Shown piece by piece: positions 22,905 through 34,895 of a DNA stretch of 64,000 bases. Made by a program: the position numbers and the translations under genes. The DNA comes from Typha latifolia (Eukaryota; Streptophyta; Magnoliopsida; Poales; Typhaceae), in the NCBI GenBank assembly GCA_019914945.1, contig CM034102.1, positions 2,035,501-2,099,500 on the forward strand, given 5' to 3'. The notes under the pieces are model-generated. The model made no database searches, was not told the DNA's origin, and was given only the letters and a program-made list of their open reading frames with translations. Each line of letters starts with the position of its first letter. Within the stretch, counting starts at the first letter, position 1.

Positions 22905-24530
22905 TGAGGAATAGCAGATCTGAAAGGTTTTCACCTTATAATATATGGTGTTTCCTGGTATACTTGATACTATTGGAAGAGTAGGAGAACACCATAAATC
23001 TGGCCATCCTAATCCATGAGTCTCTTTTCTATTGTCTCTCTCAAAAATTATTTGTAAAAGGTAGTTCCATTGGTCTATATATGATATAGGTGCTGTACTC
23101 GAAAGAACAAAGAAGTCAATTGAAACAAGTGTCCTCTAGAGTGAATGCCAGTAATCAACCATCAGGATAACATGCATGTAAAACATACTTTTATATAGTT
23201 GATGCAGTTGCGATACAATTTCTCATTTCCATTGCTGTAGAACAAAGGCCATCAAAGAATTGCTGGTGTTACGACTCTGTTATCATTAATTTTACTTTCT
23301 TATTTGAGGCTGGGATTGTATTTGAAAATAGTAGTAATCTACAAGGTTCTGGTGCTAATATCTGTTTTTCCATGTGCATTCTGTCCATTATGTTTCCACA
23401 CTGGATAAATGAAAACTAAAATGACTTTGACACCAGATGTTTGAAGGATGTGATGACCCTTAAACTGATATGGAAATTGACTCTGCATAGAGATGAATGT
23501 GTGGGAAAGGATTTATAATGCCTATATGAAGCTGTTGTGATATGAGGCTATGTTGCTTATAAGTACCACAGTAATTGCTTACTGAGTTGCCGGTTAAAGG
23601 TCACAGTACCTGGAGTTTATTTACTGAGCAACTGAACTTTAAAAAGTATTAGACTGGCGGCCCTCTAGTTATTATGTCAGAGAAAATTTATGGTGGATTG
23701 CCTGATTTCAGCCAGCGTACGATCAGCTAACATAGTAGTAACTTTAGTGCAATTTTTGTGCAGATGAACTGATCTTCTCTGTAGTGTACCTGGAACCTGT
23801 TCTTATTAATCCTAGGAAATGGATTTCAGGTGGAGAAAATGATCACTTAATTCATCGTTTCAACCTTTTCAATTTATAGTGACTTCATATCCTCTTACAT
23901 CCAATATGGAAATCGGATGATGTGGATATGATATGAAGGCTGTACCTTTTGCAGAATTGGTATTTCTGGTGCAGACTTCAGAGTTCAACTATAATATTTT
24001 CAGGTGCTAGGCATGACACCACCTGAAGCTTAGATAACATTCTGGGTCCTGTCTCTTTATATAGGACACTGTGATGATAGAGCAGTAACTATTTCTTCGT
24101 ATTCCATATAATTGTCTTAATGCAATGTGTGGGATTTTGTTTGTAGTAATCTCTCTGTTCTGCTGCTGAACATATGTGAATTGTTTACTATTGTCAGTGT
24201 TTCTTGTTGCATCTTAAGTTCTCTTGGTATTAAAACCAACCTATTATATTGTGATAAATCAAGGATTTTTGGGTATATATGTAGAAATTTCTTGGTATTA
24301 TACTATTATATTTGATTCATCCTGCAACAATATTTTTAATTTGTAAAAGTGAGTCCATAGTAGTGATCTTTTGATGATTCCACTGTAGTAGTATGCTAAA
24401 GACACTGCATAGTAGAACTGTTCAATTTGGAAACTTCAGGGTCTGCAGCTTGCTTCTCATGTTGCTCTATCTGTATGGTAAGCTTGACAAAGACAATTGA
24501 TAGTCTCATTCTAGAACAGTTACATGATAT
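22905..24530. other. Spacer between convergent genes
   Basis: This AT-rich interval includes the 3' UTR of the PAXX-like gene and that of the minus-strand gene at 24531. I see no coding sequence with family similarity in any frame. Confidence 0.5.
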
Positions 24531-25776
24531 TTAGAGAAGCAAATGGTAATGAAATCTAGCAACAAGAAATTGACAGACAAGGAACAACTCTATAGCTGAT
24601 GCATCTGCCTGATGTGCTGTAACTTTCATCTCTTCCTGGCTCTTTCTTTGTTGGTGTGAAAGAAGGGATAACAGCCTGTCATTTTCCTTCAAAAAGAAGT
24701 ATGTTAAGAAAGGAGAAAAAGAGAGGAAGAAATCAGTGCCAAATGTACATTGTGTCTTCAATTTACAGAATAATTATGATTTCTGTGCATCCTCTGCATT
24801 TCATTATGAGTATATTAAGATGAAATTAGGCATCCATCCTATGTATTAAGTTATTCCAAATTAACTGCTTCATCATGAATGAACGTGACATATATATATA
24901 TATATATATATATCTCGTTAATGCTTGCAGACATATCTTTGGATCTGCTTGTCTTACCTAACTAATTTGAGAAGAAATTGATTACTTGCTGGTTTTATTC
25001 ATAACTGCTGTTTTGGATTGTAAAATAGATTTCATATCATTATAAGCCTACCTGCTGGCACTGCTGCTTCTACCTTTTCTGCTGTTGCTTCTACTTGGAT
25101 CTGTCAACTCACTTTCTTTGCAGCATTCACCATTAGTACTGTTCTCCATCCAGCTTTGTTCACATTTGGAGAACAAAGAGGAGGTTCTACGACTCTTCCT
25201 CCTCCCATCTGGAGGTAGTGGGAAGAACATCTTCAGGAGGAAAGCACCATTTTCCCAGCTCTTGCTTCTCTGTGTCCTACTCCTAATTTTCTTCTTCCTC
25301 TTCTTTTCATCACCAAATAAATATTTTCCCTTGTTTTGTGTTTCCTGCAGGGAACTTGCAACGCTGGGCAACTCCGCAAGGTCTCTCAGGGAGAGCTCGT
25401 AAGCATACTCTGGCAGGTCTGCAGCTATATCAAGCATCTCTTGTCGGTATCTTGATATCGCCTCTTCCCGGTAGATGGAAGAATAGTACTTATCTTGTTT
25501 TCTGTAGCAGACATCGGTCCATAGTGGAGGCGATCCTATGTTATTTGAGACATCGATATTCTCTTCTCCTGACCACCATGCATCATACTTGACTTCATCT
25601 GGATGATCATTGGTACCCTGAACTGGAGAGGAGAAACTGAAGTGGTCTCCTGCAGGCAATTCTTGTTGGGGAGAAGGCATTGTGTGGATAGGTAGATGGA
25701 TGAGAGAGTGGATGTAATTCTGAAGCTTATGCAATTTTTTAGCAGCTCCTTTTATTACAAAACTCATCCATGTCAT
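24531..25776 (-). CDS. Plant protein of unknown function, two exons
   Basis: Exon 1 is 25776-25052 and exon 2 is 24675-24531 (phase 2, donor GTAGGC, acceptor GACAG), giving 289 residues. The conserved-looking core is DAWWSGEENIDVSNNIGSPP, LWTDVCYRKQDKYYSSIYRE and EMLDIAADLPEYAYELSLRD, in the middle of the protein. It is followed by a strongly basic region (KKRKKKIRSRTQRSK) that could be a nuclear localisation signal, and a serine-rich linker. Exon 2 adds a heptad-like leucine stretch, LLSLLSHQQRKSQEEMK. A second in-frame ATG at 25680 (MPSPQQEL) is an equally plausible start. I recognise no named domain, and the nuclear role is only an inference from the basic block. Confidence 0.7.
24891..24912. 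repeat. TA microsatellite
   Basis: About 11 TA units lie in the intron of the unknown gene (25051-24676). Confidence 0.95.
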
Positions 25777-27271
25777 CTTCCTTCAAATATTGAATGGTAA
25801 TATGGAGGTTGGATGGTTGGAGCGCAGTGTACTACTTGTTAGATGAAAACTGACGCAAAGAAAGTTTCTTCGTCCCTGTTCCTCCCCTTGCTTTACTTTA
25901 ACTTTCTCAGTTTTGTTTTCTTGTTAAAGAGAATGGCCAGCATTCGCATCCACTTTAATTTTATTATCTGATTAATGTAATGATGGGCACCAATCGCCTA
26001 TGCCGTATAGATAACAGGTTTTCCAGATCATATATAGTAATTAATTATTCTCAGATATCAGCAGACTCGTGCAGATAATTGTCTTCAGGAACCCATCAAA
26101 TAATAGATTCTTAGACCTAACTTGTGGGAAATGGCGATAACTGCGTTGTGTTGCAGTTAGTCGACAATATCGACTATGAGTCTTGATTTGGTCAACGGGA
26201 ATTATCTATCAAGGTAACATAGAAAAGATCTAGTCGTCACCTCTGACTAAACTATCCTTCTCTCTCCCTTCCATCTATATGTTTGTTGAGGGCCATATGA
26301 AGATTAAAAAGAACAATTGCATTGTGGTAATATTTATACAGTAGCAATGACAAACATCGTTCGAGTCCATTATCATACGTTGCACAACCCCCATCAATTC
26401 TGAGACTTGATGCAGATTCAGTGACCAACAGAAATTAAGCTATATATCTTGGTGTAAATAAAAAATTGTTACTTCAAGAATTGTAAAAGAATCTCCTGCA
26501 CGTCAGAGATCCACAGCACTATATTTTCCTCTGGTTTCTTGGCCAGGAGAGTTATAACTCTAATTCTTCACTATTGGAATTGACTCTTCATTTTGCAGCG
26601 CAAAGCAACAATCTTACAGCATAGAATTCTTAATCATTAGCTGTATTATAGTGTTGCATAAGTAGGCAAGGTGTACATGGGGAGGACACCAGGTCACTCC
26701 ATCCAGTTTATGCAAATGCCGCAAGGACGCATCTTCCTATTGCATAGTAAATGTTGTAATCTCCTCCGTCAGCGTTCCAGAAGTTTAGAAAATGTGGAAA
26801 GAGACGCTGCTTGAGGCAATATGACCTTCTCCAGTATATTTATAGGGTATGATAGGGTTCAATTCTGTGGCGCTCGAGCTTCTGAAAAGATCTAGTGATA
26901 AGAAAAGGTTCCACAAAGTATAGTAAGTTCGTATTTGGAGGCATTAAATCATTAATATATAACAAGCAGTTCTCCTTCCAAAATATTATCAAATCATCCA
27001 AACTGAATAGGCACTCTTCATATGGGAAATCAAGAGGAAAATATTTTTCTCACTTTTATCTGCAAGTGTGGTAGTAGCTTGTTCAGTCTAAACCAATTGC
27101 AGCATTCAAATATCTGAATATGGCAAGCCCAAGCAGCACCAGGGTCCATGGACTCCAGTGACCTGTGACACCCACTGAGTAGCACCAAGTTTATCGCCAT
27201 TTTCACCATAGCGATATCATCAATTTCAACAAGCATGACAGAGTCCAAATTAATTGACACAATTTACTGCC
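25777..27271. other. Spacer between tandem minus-strand genes
   Basis: This holds the promoter of the unknown gene at 24531-25776 and the 3' flank of the PPR gene. Several short open stretches exist (such as 27030-27260 on the minus strand) but none has a recognisable motif. Confidence 0.5.
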
Positions 27272-29200
27272 TCACTCTTCATCCCCGTATTCTAATTCTA
27301 TATGTTCAGGGGCATATCCCTCACTCTCCATTTCCCACACCAATAACGCCAATATTGTATATGTGTCTTCACCACCATAATGCAATATCTGGTCAGACTT
27401 GAAAACATATATACAATTCCTGATACTAAGCCAACTGCATCCCTGGACTTTCTTCACACCTCTTTCTTTCATGGATTTCCACACTCGGGCCATACTCTCC
27501 CACTTGCCTCTGGAACCATACATCCGAGCCAATACAATGTAAGGGAGCGAGCAGAGGGGTTCCAAATTCATCACCTTTTCTGCAACTAATTCTGCAAAGT
27601 GCAAGTTCCCATGTATTCTACAAGCCTCAAGAAGCATCTCAAAAGGAGAAGCAGTAGGCTTGTGAGGCATGTTCTCTATAAAATCTATTGCCTCTCTAAA
27701 TCTTCCTGCTCGACCCATCATGTCCACCATACAAGCATAGTGCTCCAAGCCACATACAACACCATATTTTTTCTCCATCAACGAGAATATTCTCTTTCCT
27801 TCATGTATCATACCTTCATAGCTGCAAGCTGTTAGAACACCGAGTAGGGTAATTCTATCTGGCTGTATTCCATAATCTTGCATTTCTTTGAAGATTCCAA
27901 GAGCTTCTTTACCTTGTCCATTTTGGGCCAAACCCATGATCATGGTATTCCAGGAGATTAAGTCCTTAGCAGCAATTGTAGAGAAGATTTGTATAGCACA
28001 TTGTGTCAAACCTAACTTAGCATACATGTTTATGAGAGCACTGGAAACAATCTCATCAGCATCAAAACCAGATTTAGATATCCAAGAATGTATTTGGGTG
28101 CCTTGTTCGGTCAACCCACTATAAGAGCTTGAGCTCAAAATGCTTGCGAAAGTCATTTCTGTCGGCCGAACATCCATCCTCAATGCATCCACAAAGATTC
28201 TTAGAGCTTCATCAATCAGCCCGTTACGTGCGAAGCATGATATCATAGAGTTGCAAATGGCTGAATCCCATCTCATCATTTCTTCAAAGAGCTGAACTGC
28301 ATCAGCCAGTCTGTCACATATGGAATACATGTCAATTATAGCACTAGAAACTATAGAATTCCAAAGAAATCCCATCTTGAAACAAAGGGCCAAGAGCTGC
28401 TCACCCTTAGCCAAATCCTCAAGGTCGGCACAGACATTGAGAATGGTCGACACAGTGAACTCGTCAATTGCAAACACGCAATCTCTCATCAAACGGAAGC
28501 ACTCAAATGCTTGTTTGCTATGGCCGGCATCTTTATAAACTGACAGCATAGAATTCCAAGATATAACATCTTGGTCCTCCATTCCCCAGAACACATAACA
28601 AGCATATTCCACGAGGCCAACTCGTCTGTACATCCCAATAAGTGAATTACTAACAACAGTATTCGAACAATACAAACCATTCCGCAACACCAACCCATGA
28701 ACTTGCTTTCCGTGATGAGCAGAGGAGACATAGGAGGCCACGATGGACAAAGTGAATCCACTAGCTCTCACACCGAGCTCTTGCATTCTGTATAGAATTC
28801 CAAGGGCCTCATCAACATACCCATTTGAGATATACCCGGAAACCATAGTATTCCAACTAACAATATCCCGTTGCGGCATTTCGTCAAATATGTTGCGGGC
28901 GTCTTCGACGCGGCCGGATTTGGCAAATGCAGCTAAGAGGATGTTCCAACTGAATGTATTCTTAGTGGGGACGTCGGAAAAGGCTTTGAAAGAAGAGGAA
29001 ACGTCGCCAGACCGGGAATAGAGTTCGGTAAGTCGGTTGCCAAGAAAGATGTGGCGGTGGAATCCGGTCTTGATAAGGTTGGCGTGGATGGATTGTGCCG
29101 AGAGAAGGGAGTTTAGGGACAAACAATAGTCTATCAGGGCAGAGAGAGAGGAAAGATTGAATCTTTTACCGCGTCTAAGGTTGTGAGGAGAAGAGAGCAT
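27272..29200 (-). CDS. PPR protein, PLS class with E-type C-terminus
   Basis: This single-exon gene encodes 642 residues. PPR proteins bind organellar RNA, and PLS-class members with E domains usually serve C-to-U editing. Repeat signatures recur through the protein: NTFSWNILLAAFAKSGRVEDARNIF is followed by DIVSWNTMVSGY, DVISWNSMLSVY and DLISWNTMIMGLAQNG. The typical PLS-class endings YACMVDMMGRAGRFREAIDF, PYIVLARMYGSRGKWE and GCSWLSI are present. A short E/E+-like tail follows, and no DYW deaminase motif is seen, so it would need a partner in trans if it edits. The layout recalls Arabidopsis At1g43980, but I hold that name loosely. No clear transit peptide can be read by eye. It is 398 bp from a second PPR gene on the same strand. 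Confidence 0.93.
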   Translation of the reverse strand: MLSSPHNLRRGKRFNLSSLSALIDYCLSLNSLLSAQSIHANLIKTGFHRHIFLGNRLTELYSRSGDVSSSFKAFSDVPTKNTFSWNILLAAFAKSGRVEDARNIFDEMPQRDIVSWNTMVSGYISNGYVDEALGILYRMQELGVRASGFTLSIVASYVSSAHHGKQVHGLVLRNGLYCSNTVVSNSLIGMYRRVGLVEYACYVFWGMEDQDVISWNSMLSVYKDAGHSKQAFECFRLMRDCVFAIDEFTVSTILNVCADLEDLAKGEQLLALCFKMGFLWNSIVSSAIIDMYSICDRLADAVQLFEEMMRWDSAICNSMISCFARNGLIDEALRIFVDALRMDVRPTEMTFASILSSSSYSGLTEQGTQIHSWISKSGFDADEIVSSALINMYAKLGLTQCAIQIFSTIAAKDLISWNTMIMGLAQNGQGKEALGIFKEMQDYGIQPDRITLLGVLTACSYEGMIHEGKRIFSLMEKKYGVVCGLEHYACMVDMMGRAGRFREAIDFIENMPHKPTASPFEMLLEACRIHGNLHFAELVAEKVMNLEPLCSLPYIVLARMYGSRGKWESMARVWKSMKERGVKKVQGCSWLSIRNCIYVFKSDQILHYGGEDTYTILALLVWEMESEGYAPEHIELEYGDEE

Positions 29201-29598
29201 CTGGGTGAAAGAAAGTGGGGATTCCTAGGGATGGGGATGGTACCCCATGTGGCTTTTCTTCTTCCTCCTGCTGACCTCTCTTGTGAATGGTTTCCTTTCA
29301 CTTCTCGTCCATTCCCAAAAGAGAAGGTCTCAGTCGTGAGCGCTTCTTTACTAATGTTCGAAAGGCAGGAGATTTTAAAACTGTGGTAATCCCACCACTG
29401 TAGCTCAGTATTATTACTTTATACCGGATGTTATCAGATTAATTTTCTTACTGATATTTAGTGAAATTTTCATCGGTGCACTACATTATTACATGCGTAT
29501 AGTTTGAAAGCTCATTATACTTGCATAAGTTGTGAAATATTTATCAAGTGTTTCGGTAGGATGTCATTAGTGTTAATACATATGACGTAATGTCTTGT
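29201..29598. other. Spacer between two PPR genes
   Basis: The interval contains the promoter of the downstream PPR gene and the 3' UTR of the upstream one. No other feature is seen. Confidence 0.6.
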
Positions 29599-31650
29599 TC
29601 AGCTGTCAATCCAACTATATCCAGGATTCTTTGTAACCCTTCTCTCCTGCATCATTCCTCTAACTATTGCCGACTTCTCCCACTCCCCACGAGCAGCAAA
29701 CACACTGGATAACTGCACGTAGGGGCCTGACTGCTTTGGATCAAGCTCTACAATTCTCTCCACCACCCTGCTCGCTAAAGGTCCATTCCCATGAGCTTTA
29801 CAACCTCCAAGAACACAAGTCCACATGCTAACATCGGCCTTATATGGCATCTTATCAATGAAATCAATTGCTTCCTCAAGTCGACCGGCACGAACTAGCA
29901 AATCACCAATGCATGAGTAATGCTCGACGGTTGGATTAATGCCATAATCTTGCTTCATCCTGTGAAACCACTTCAATCCTTCTTCTACCAGCCCAGAATG
30001 GCAGCAACCAGAGAGGACACCAATAAAGGTCACCTCGTTCGGCTTCATGCCTGCATTTCTCATGGCGTGAAACAGTTCAAGCACTTCACTTCCATGTCCA
30101 TTGGAAGCGTAGCCTACCAACATTGAGTTCCATGAAACTTCATCAGATTTCTTCGTGTCATCGAAAAGCCTGCGTGCATCGATGACATTGCCACTTTTGC
30201 AGTAGAGATCGATGAGCGAAGACGAGATGATGCGGTCAGACTGAAGGCCGAGAATTGTAGCAAGAGCAAATATCTGCTCACCAAAAGCAATTGAGCAGAT
30301 GCTGGCACAAGCACTTATAGCACTGGCCAGGGCCACCTTGTCGAGCCAAAGGCCTAGGCTATGCATTTTAGAAAAGAGTTCCAATGCTTCAATTGCACAT
30401 CCATTCTGGCTGAGTGCCACGATTATCGAATTCCATGAGATCAAACTCTTGCTTGGAATCATCTCGAAAACTTTTCTTGCTTCTTCTATTCTCCCACAGT
30501 TTGAATACACGTTAATCATCGAATTGAGCACAATTGTATCATGAACTTTGAGCTCGCTAAAAACCTTGCAAGCATATTCCCAAAGGCCAGATTTAGAGTA
30601 ACAGTCTATTAGAGCACTTGCAACTATGACGTCCGCAAGAATGCCATGCTTTAAACCACAAGAATGCATCTGTTTGCCATACTGGAGCTTCCCAAGGAAA
30701 GCACAGGCACTAAGAACAGTGGCATATGTCGATGAATCCGGTACTACACCTGTTCTCCTCATCCGCACAAAGAGATCCAATGCTTCTTCTCCTCTATCAT
30801 TAGAGAAATACCCATTGATCAAAGAATTCCACAAAACAACACTTGGCTTCTCTCTCCTATCAAACACACATCTACTGTCGATTAATCTTCCGCAACCCGC
30901 ATAGCCTGAAATCAAAGCCGACAGTGAGAACTCATCCACCTCTGGCAGCTCATGCAGAACTCGATAGGCACTATCCACATCCCCACATTTCGAGTACATA
31001 TCGACCAAAGTACTACCCAAAACAGAATCCAACTCTACACAACAAACGATGACACGTGCATGGATCTGCTTGCCGAATTCACAAACCATTTGGTCAGCGC
31101 AGGCACTCAGGACTGTTGCAAGCACAAAACCATCATTACATGGTGATGACGGTCCATTACATTGCGAACCTATCTGCTTAAACAAGAAGAAAGCATCGTT
31201 GATCTGGCGTCTACGGAGATGCCCATGAATGACAGCGTTGCAAGCGACAGCATCTTTTTCGGGCATCTTCTCGAGCAAATGCCGGGAATTCTCAAGGTCG
31301 CCAGACCTGACAAGAGCTGTAATAACGGCATTCCATGCGAAGGTGTTCCTCTGTGGCATAGAGTCGAACAATTGGAGAGCGTTGTTCAGATAACCTGATT
31401 TAAGATTGGCATCGAGAAGGGTGTTCCAAGAGAAGCAGTTTCGTTCGTGCATTCCGTTGAACAGGAGGAGGGCGTCGCTGAGGTCCGGGTTGCAGCGCGT
31501 ATACATATGGAGAAGGCAGTTGGATACGAAGAGGGAAGAAGTGTGGCCGGACTTGAGGAGGATTTGGTGGAGCTGCTGGCCTTGTGAGATCCAACGGTGG
31601 GAAACGCATGATCGGAGGAAGCCGGTGCACTGACGGAGATCGACCGTCAT
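29599..31650 (-). CDS. PPR protein, PLS class, At1g77010-like
   Basis: This single-exon gene encodes 683 residues. It begins MTVDLRQCTGFLRSC and carries a long series of PLS repeats (RNCFSWNTLLDANLKSG, RNTFAWNAVITALVRSGD, SLISWNSIIVALSQNG, SDEVSWNSMLVGYASNGHG). It ends in the E-motif region YVQLSSVFAARGEWEKSAIV with NPGYSWIDS and no DYW domain. Gene layout and repeat order match Arabidopsis At1g77010 (annotated as mitochondrial) over the full length. Its role in RNA editing or processing is known only for the class. It is not a recent duplicate of the neighbouring PPR gene: repeats share the motif consensus but not their specific sequence. Confidence 0.94.
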   Translation of the reverse strand: MTVDLRQCTGFLRSCVSHRWISQGQQLHQILLKSGHTSSLFVSNCLLHMYTRCNPDLSDALLLFNGMHERNCFSWNTLLDANLKSGYLNNALQLFDSMPQRNTFAWNAVITALVRSGDLENSRHLLEKMPEKDAVACNAVIHGHLRRRQINDAFFLFKQIGSQCNGPSSPCNDGFVLATVLSACADQMVCEFGKQIHARVIVCCVELDSVLGSTLVDMYSKCGDVDSAYRVLHELPEVDEFSLSALISGYAGCGRLIDSRCVFDRREKPSVVLWNSLINGYFSNDRGEEALDLFVRMRRTGVVPDSSTYATVLSACAFLGKLQYGKQMHSCGLKHGILADVIVASALIDCYSKSGLWEYACKVFSELKVHDTIVLNSMINVYSNCGRIEEARKVFEMIPSKSLISWNSIIVALSQNGCAIEALELFSKMHSLGLWLDKVALASAISACASICSIAFGEQIFALATILGLQSDRIISSSLIDLYCKSGNVIDARRLFDDTKKSDEVSWNSMLVGYASNGHGSEVLELFHAMRNAGMKPNEVTFIGVLSGCCHSGLVEEGLKWFHRMKQDYGINPTVEHYSCIGDLLVRAGRLEEAIDFIDKMPYKADVSMWTCVLGGCKAHGNGPLASRVVERIVELDPKQSGPYVQLSSVFAARGEWEKSAIVRGMMQERRVTKNPGYSWIDS

Positions 31651-33131
31651 GAGAGCCAGCGGTCATCGTTGCGAATGTGCATCAATCATAGATTCGCGAG
31701 TAAATATTTTCACATGTATCCAGAGATCCAATCCCTTGGAAGATTGGAAGATAATATATTTTTGTCTTAAACTCCAGGGCCAACATAAAACATTGCCGGA
31801 TTTTTGTCTTAACTTTAAGATGTCGGTGCGTTTCCCTTATCATAATTTGTTTTTAAGTCCTTCGGGAGGTTATATCTTTTATTATTGGAATAATTACACA
31901 CAGGCTTGGAACTATTGCTCATTCTCAAATAAGCCTCATCATTTATTTTCCCTCTTAATTAGCTACCATTTATCTTTATTTTAAGAAAAGAGAGAAAATT
32001 AGCTACCATTTATCTTTCAGTAATACCATCTTGGGCGGTAAGAGGTATTAGACAATTGAGGTGATTTAGTGTGTGTAAAAATTGGTTATAAATTTTATTA
32101 TCTTTTGCAAAACTATAAGCTAAGAAAAGGAAAAGGTCAAAAGGGGTTCACTATTCAACCATATATTTCCTATCGATATCGTATGGAGTAGCATTTTCAA
32201 ACTTGCACATCAATTTAAAAGTTTGACCCGTTTAATATTTATCAACCATGTAACACCAAACTGTGTCTAGGCCGACAAGGAAAGAGAAATGAATTAAGGA
32301 ATCGACAAATTTGACCCATCTTGCAAGGAAAATAATAGGCAGGCTAAGGTTGGCCACCCTTGTTTAAAAACTATCTTCATATTCAAATTATGATAATATT
32401 TAGAGATAAATACATTTTATCCTCCAGTATTTATATCTAAAATTGATTTACCACAAAATTAATAAAACACGCTCAAATAATTAAAATACTTTTATCGTGT
32501 TTATTAGGTAAAATAGATAAAATTTTTATCTAATTTTTTTAACACATATTTATCTTGTTTTTAAATATGATATAATTATTAAACTTCATAAATTTTTTTT
32601 TAATTTGGATAGAAGAATTAATACTCTCATTTTAGTCGTAAGTAAATATTTTAGATTTTTTAAAATACATGAGAATAAAATAATTTGAGACATAAGTATG
32701 TAAGAATAAAATATATTTAGTCATAATATTTAAAAGCATATATCCTTCTATTGCATACTAATGTTTATACCATCACAAAATATTATGTAAGCAATTTACA
32801 TATAACCAATTCCCGATAATAAAAAATAATAAATGCACTCAATTTCAGATGAAAGATAAGTTTCAACATTAGCAACTTTGGACGTTACTTCTACCGATCA
32901 GAGTAAGACTCATCATCTCTACCTAGAGATGTTGCTTTGCAACGAAGACAAGATTCAAATAAATAATTATCAATAATTCATCCACTCCACCAAAGGGTTA
33001 AAAATTAAAAAAAAAAAGGAGTAAAATTTTAATTTAATACAAATACACAAATATTTTCTTCTTCTACAACCCTTATTAATCCATCGCATAATAATCCAAA
33101 AGGAAACGTAGAATTAAAACCCGTGTAAGTA
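31651..33131. other. AT-rich spacer
   Basis: No gene is recognised. A short direct repeat, TTAGCTACCATTTATCTT, occurs at about 31959 and 31999. The 32,390-32,760 part is extremely AT-rich and may be a decayed transposon, but I found no terminal repeats. Confidence 0.45.
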
Positions 33132-34139
33132 TCAAACGTGGAATTGCTCCAATTGCACATCCTTGGACTTTAATGGGACGTATTCCCCCAAATATACCTC
33201 CAAATGATCCGCTAAATTACCCTTATCGATGCTCTCGTGGTGATGCGACTTGCACACGAAGTACACCACCGACTGCACTACGAGCGCAAGCAACACCACG
33301 GCGCACAATAGCACCAGCATCACCAGGGCCCACCCTAACCTACCCCCGGCGCCGAAGCCTCTTCCTTCGGAGACCAGCTTCCGGAAACCCACTTCCACAC
33401 CAACGAAGCAAAGGTTAAGCTTAACGAAGATAGCGGCGGCGGTCCAGAACTTACCTTTGATGAGGGCTTTGCTCTTGCCCATGGCGTCGAAGCCCTTGGA
33501 GTCTTCGAGGACGGAGACGACGCTGGCCAGGTGCCAGACGACGCTGACGTAGACGAGGCCGGCGAGGTAGGGGAGGAAGAGGAGGATAAAGACGACCCCG
33601 GCGGAGGAGGGATATTGGTCGACGAAGGGGAGGACCGCGATGAGGATGAGAGCGATGGAGACGAAGTTGTAGGCGAAGAGGAAGAGGAAGGCGGCGAGGA
33701 AGGTGACGAGGAGGCGGCGCCAGACCTTGGGGACGACGGAGAGGACGCGGGGGAAGGAGAGGCCGTCCTTGGCGGAGTAGACGGAGGCGACGGTGAAGAC
33801 GACAGCGGCGGTGGAGAGGAGGGAGAAGACGAGGAGGGCGATGAGGTAGAAGGCCTTGAAGAGGAGGAGAGAAGCCCAATCGGAGAAGAGGCGGGAGAGG
33901 ATGTGAGACTCGGCGGGGGAGCCAGGAGTGGCGCTATCAAGGGCGGAGTCGTCGGAGTCGATGGAGGAGAAGAGGTAGTAGGAGACGTGGATGTGGGCGA
34001 GGAAGAGGAAGGAGAGGGGGAAGACGAAGGCGGCGGCGATCTTAGAGAAGAGAGGCCGCCATGAGACGAGGAGCTTCAACGATTCGCGGTAGATGCCGAA
34101 GAGGGAGAGGAATTGGAGCTCCTCCGGTTCGCAATCCAT
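33132..34139 (-). CDS. Six-span membrane protein of unknown role
   Basis: This is an intronless gene for 335 residues. After a soluble start (MDCEPEELQFLSLFGIYRES) there are about six hydrophobic segments: roughly residues 40-62, 92-118, 142-172, 178-205, 228-248 and 270-296. The C-terminal tail is polar and likely cytosolic. The pattern matches a plant family (for example At1g31130) whose database names include 'polyadenylate-binding protein 1-B-binding protein', a label with little functional meaning. The gene is GC-rich, with C or G at most third positions, unlike the flanks. The next gene on the other strand starts 813 bp away. Confidence 0.85.
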   Translation of the reverse strand: MDCEPEELQFLSLFGIYRESLKLLVSWRPLFSKIAAAFVFPLSFLFLAHIHVSYYLFSSIDSDDSALDSATPGSPAESHILSRLFSDWASLLLFKAFYLIALLVFSLLSTAAVVFTVASVYSAKDGLSFPRVLSVVPKVWRRLLVTFLAAFLFLFAYNFVSIALILIAVLPFVDQYPSSAGVVFILLFLPYLAGLVYVSVVWHLASVVSVLEDSKGFDAMGKSKALIKGKFWTAAAIFVKLNLCFVGVEVGFRKLVSEGRGFGAGGRLGWALVMLVLLCAVVLLALVVQSVVYFVCKSHHHESIDKGNLADHLEVYLGEYVPLKSKDVQLEQFHV

Positions 34140-34892
34140 AGCGGATTAGGGTTTCGATTAACTTTCGCGAGATTGGAATAGGGGAAAAGGGGGGAAGGAA
34201 GGCGATAATATATGAGCAGCAGAGAGAACTCGGAATTTGGTGATGAGGATGGTGGACTTTGCGGTTACGTCTTTGCCCTTGATCTGCTACTAAACTACAA
34301 TTTACCCCTTCTGTGTAAATCTCTCATCAAAGATGACTGTAATAAACTCGCATATATATATCTCAACTAAAACGTGGATCCCGGATTTTAGATCTATTTT
34401 AGTTATTATCGGTCATATCAAAGTTCAAAATTGGACCCCAACGCTCCAAACAAAAGAGTGGCATTTTGGTAATTCTGTCATTCTCGTGAGTCCTCTTACT
34501 TCCAAGCTTTTAATAATATTCTACAAGGTGGCTATCATCAGGAAATTAATTTCTTCGCCGGTTCTTGGAAGTCGATGGTTGGAACTCGGAAGTTTCCATA
34601 CCGATGACCGAGTCATCCTATACGGAATATTCTGCAACACGTTGGTCCTCCTTACTTTCCTCCTAACATCATCAAAGGAGTTCGATTAGAAGCTTTAATA
34701 TTGACGTGTTTAATCGTGAAACGGATATATCTAATTTATTTTTACAATCTGATAATGGAATTCGAATCACAATAACTAAAGCAGCATCTTCCGTTACCCT
34801 TTATTCGCTTAATCATAAGTCATCATAATGGCCAATCATATGCAATCCTAGAACGAAACATACTTCGAGGAACAGGATATATAACTTGATGA

Positions 34893-34895
<3 letters not shown>
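34140..34895. other. Divergent promoter region
   Basis: This interval lies between the six-span protein (-) and the polygalacturonase-like gene (+). TATA-like GGATATATAAC at 34875-34885 is well placed for the plus-strand gene. No coding sequence is recognised. Confidence 0.5.

Noticed and set aside
27030..27260. Small minus-strand protein after the PPR gene
   Set aside because: No motif, no homologue recognised, and the position fits the PPR 3' UTR.
32390..32760. Third copy of the MITE family
   Set aside because: It is similarly AT-rich, but the ordered shared blocks and terminal repeats of the two real copies are missing.
33531..34064. Long plus-strand acidic ORF opposite the six-span protein
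   Set aside because: It is a repetitive Glu/Gly/Asp translation produced by the GC-rich antisense of a real membrane-protein gene.
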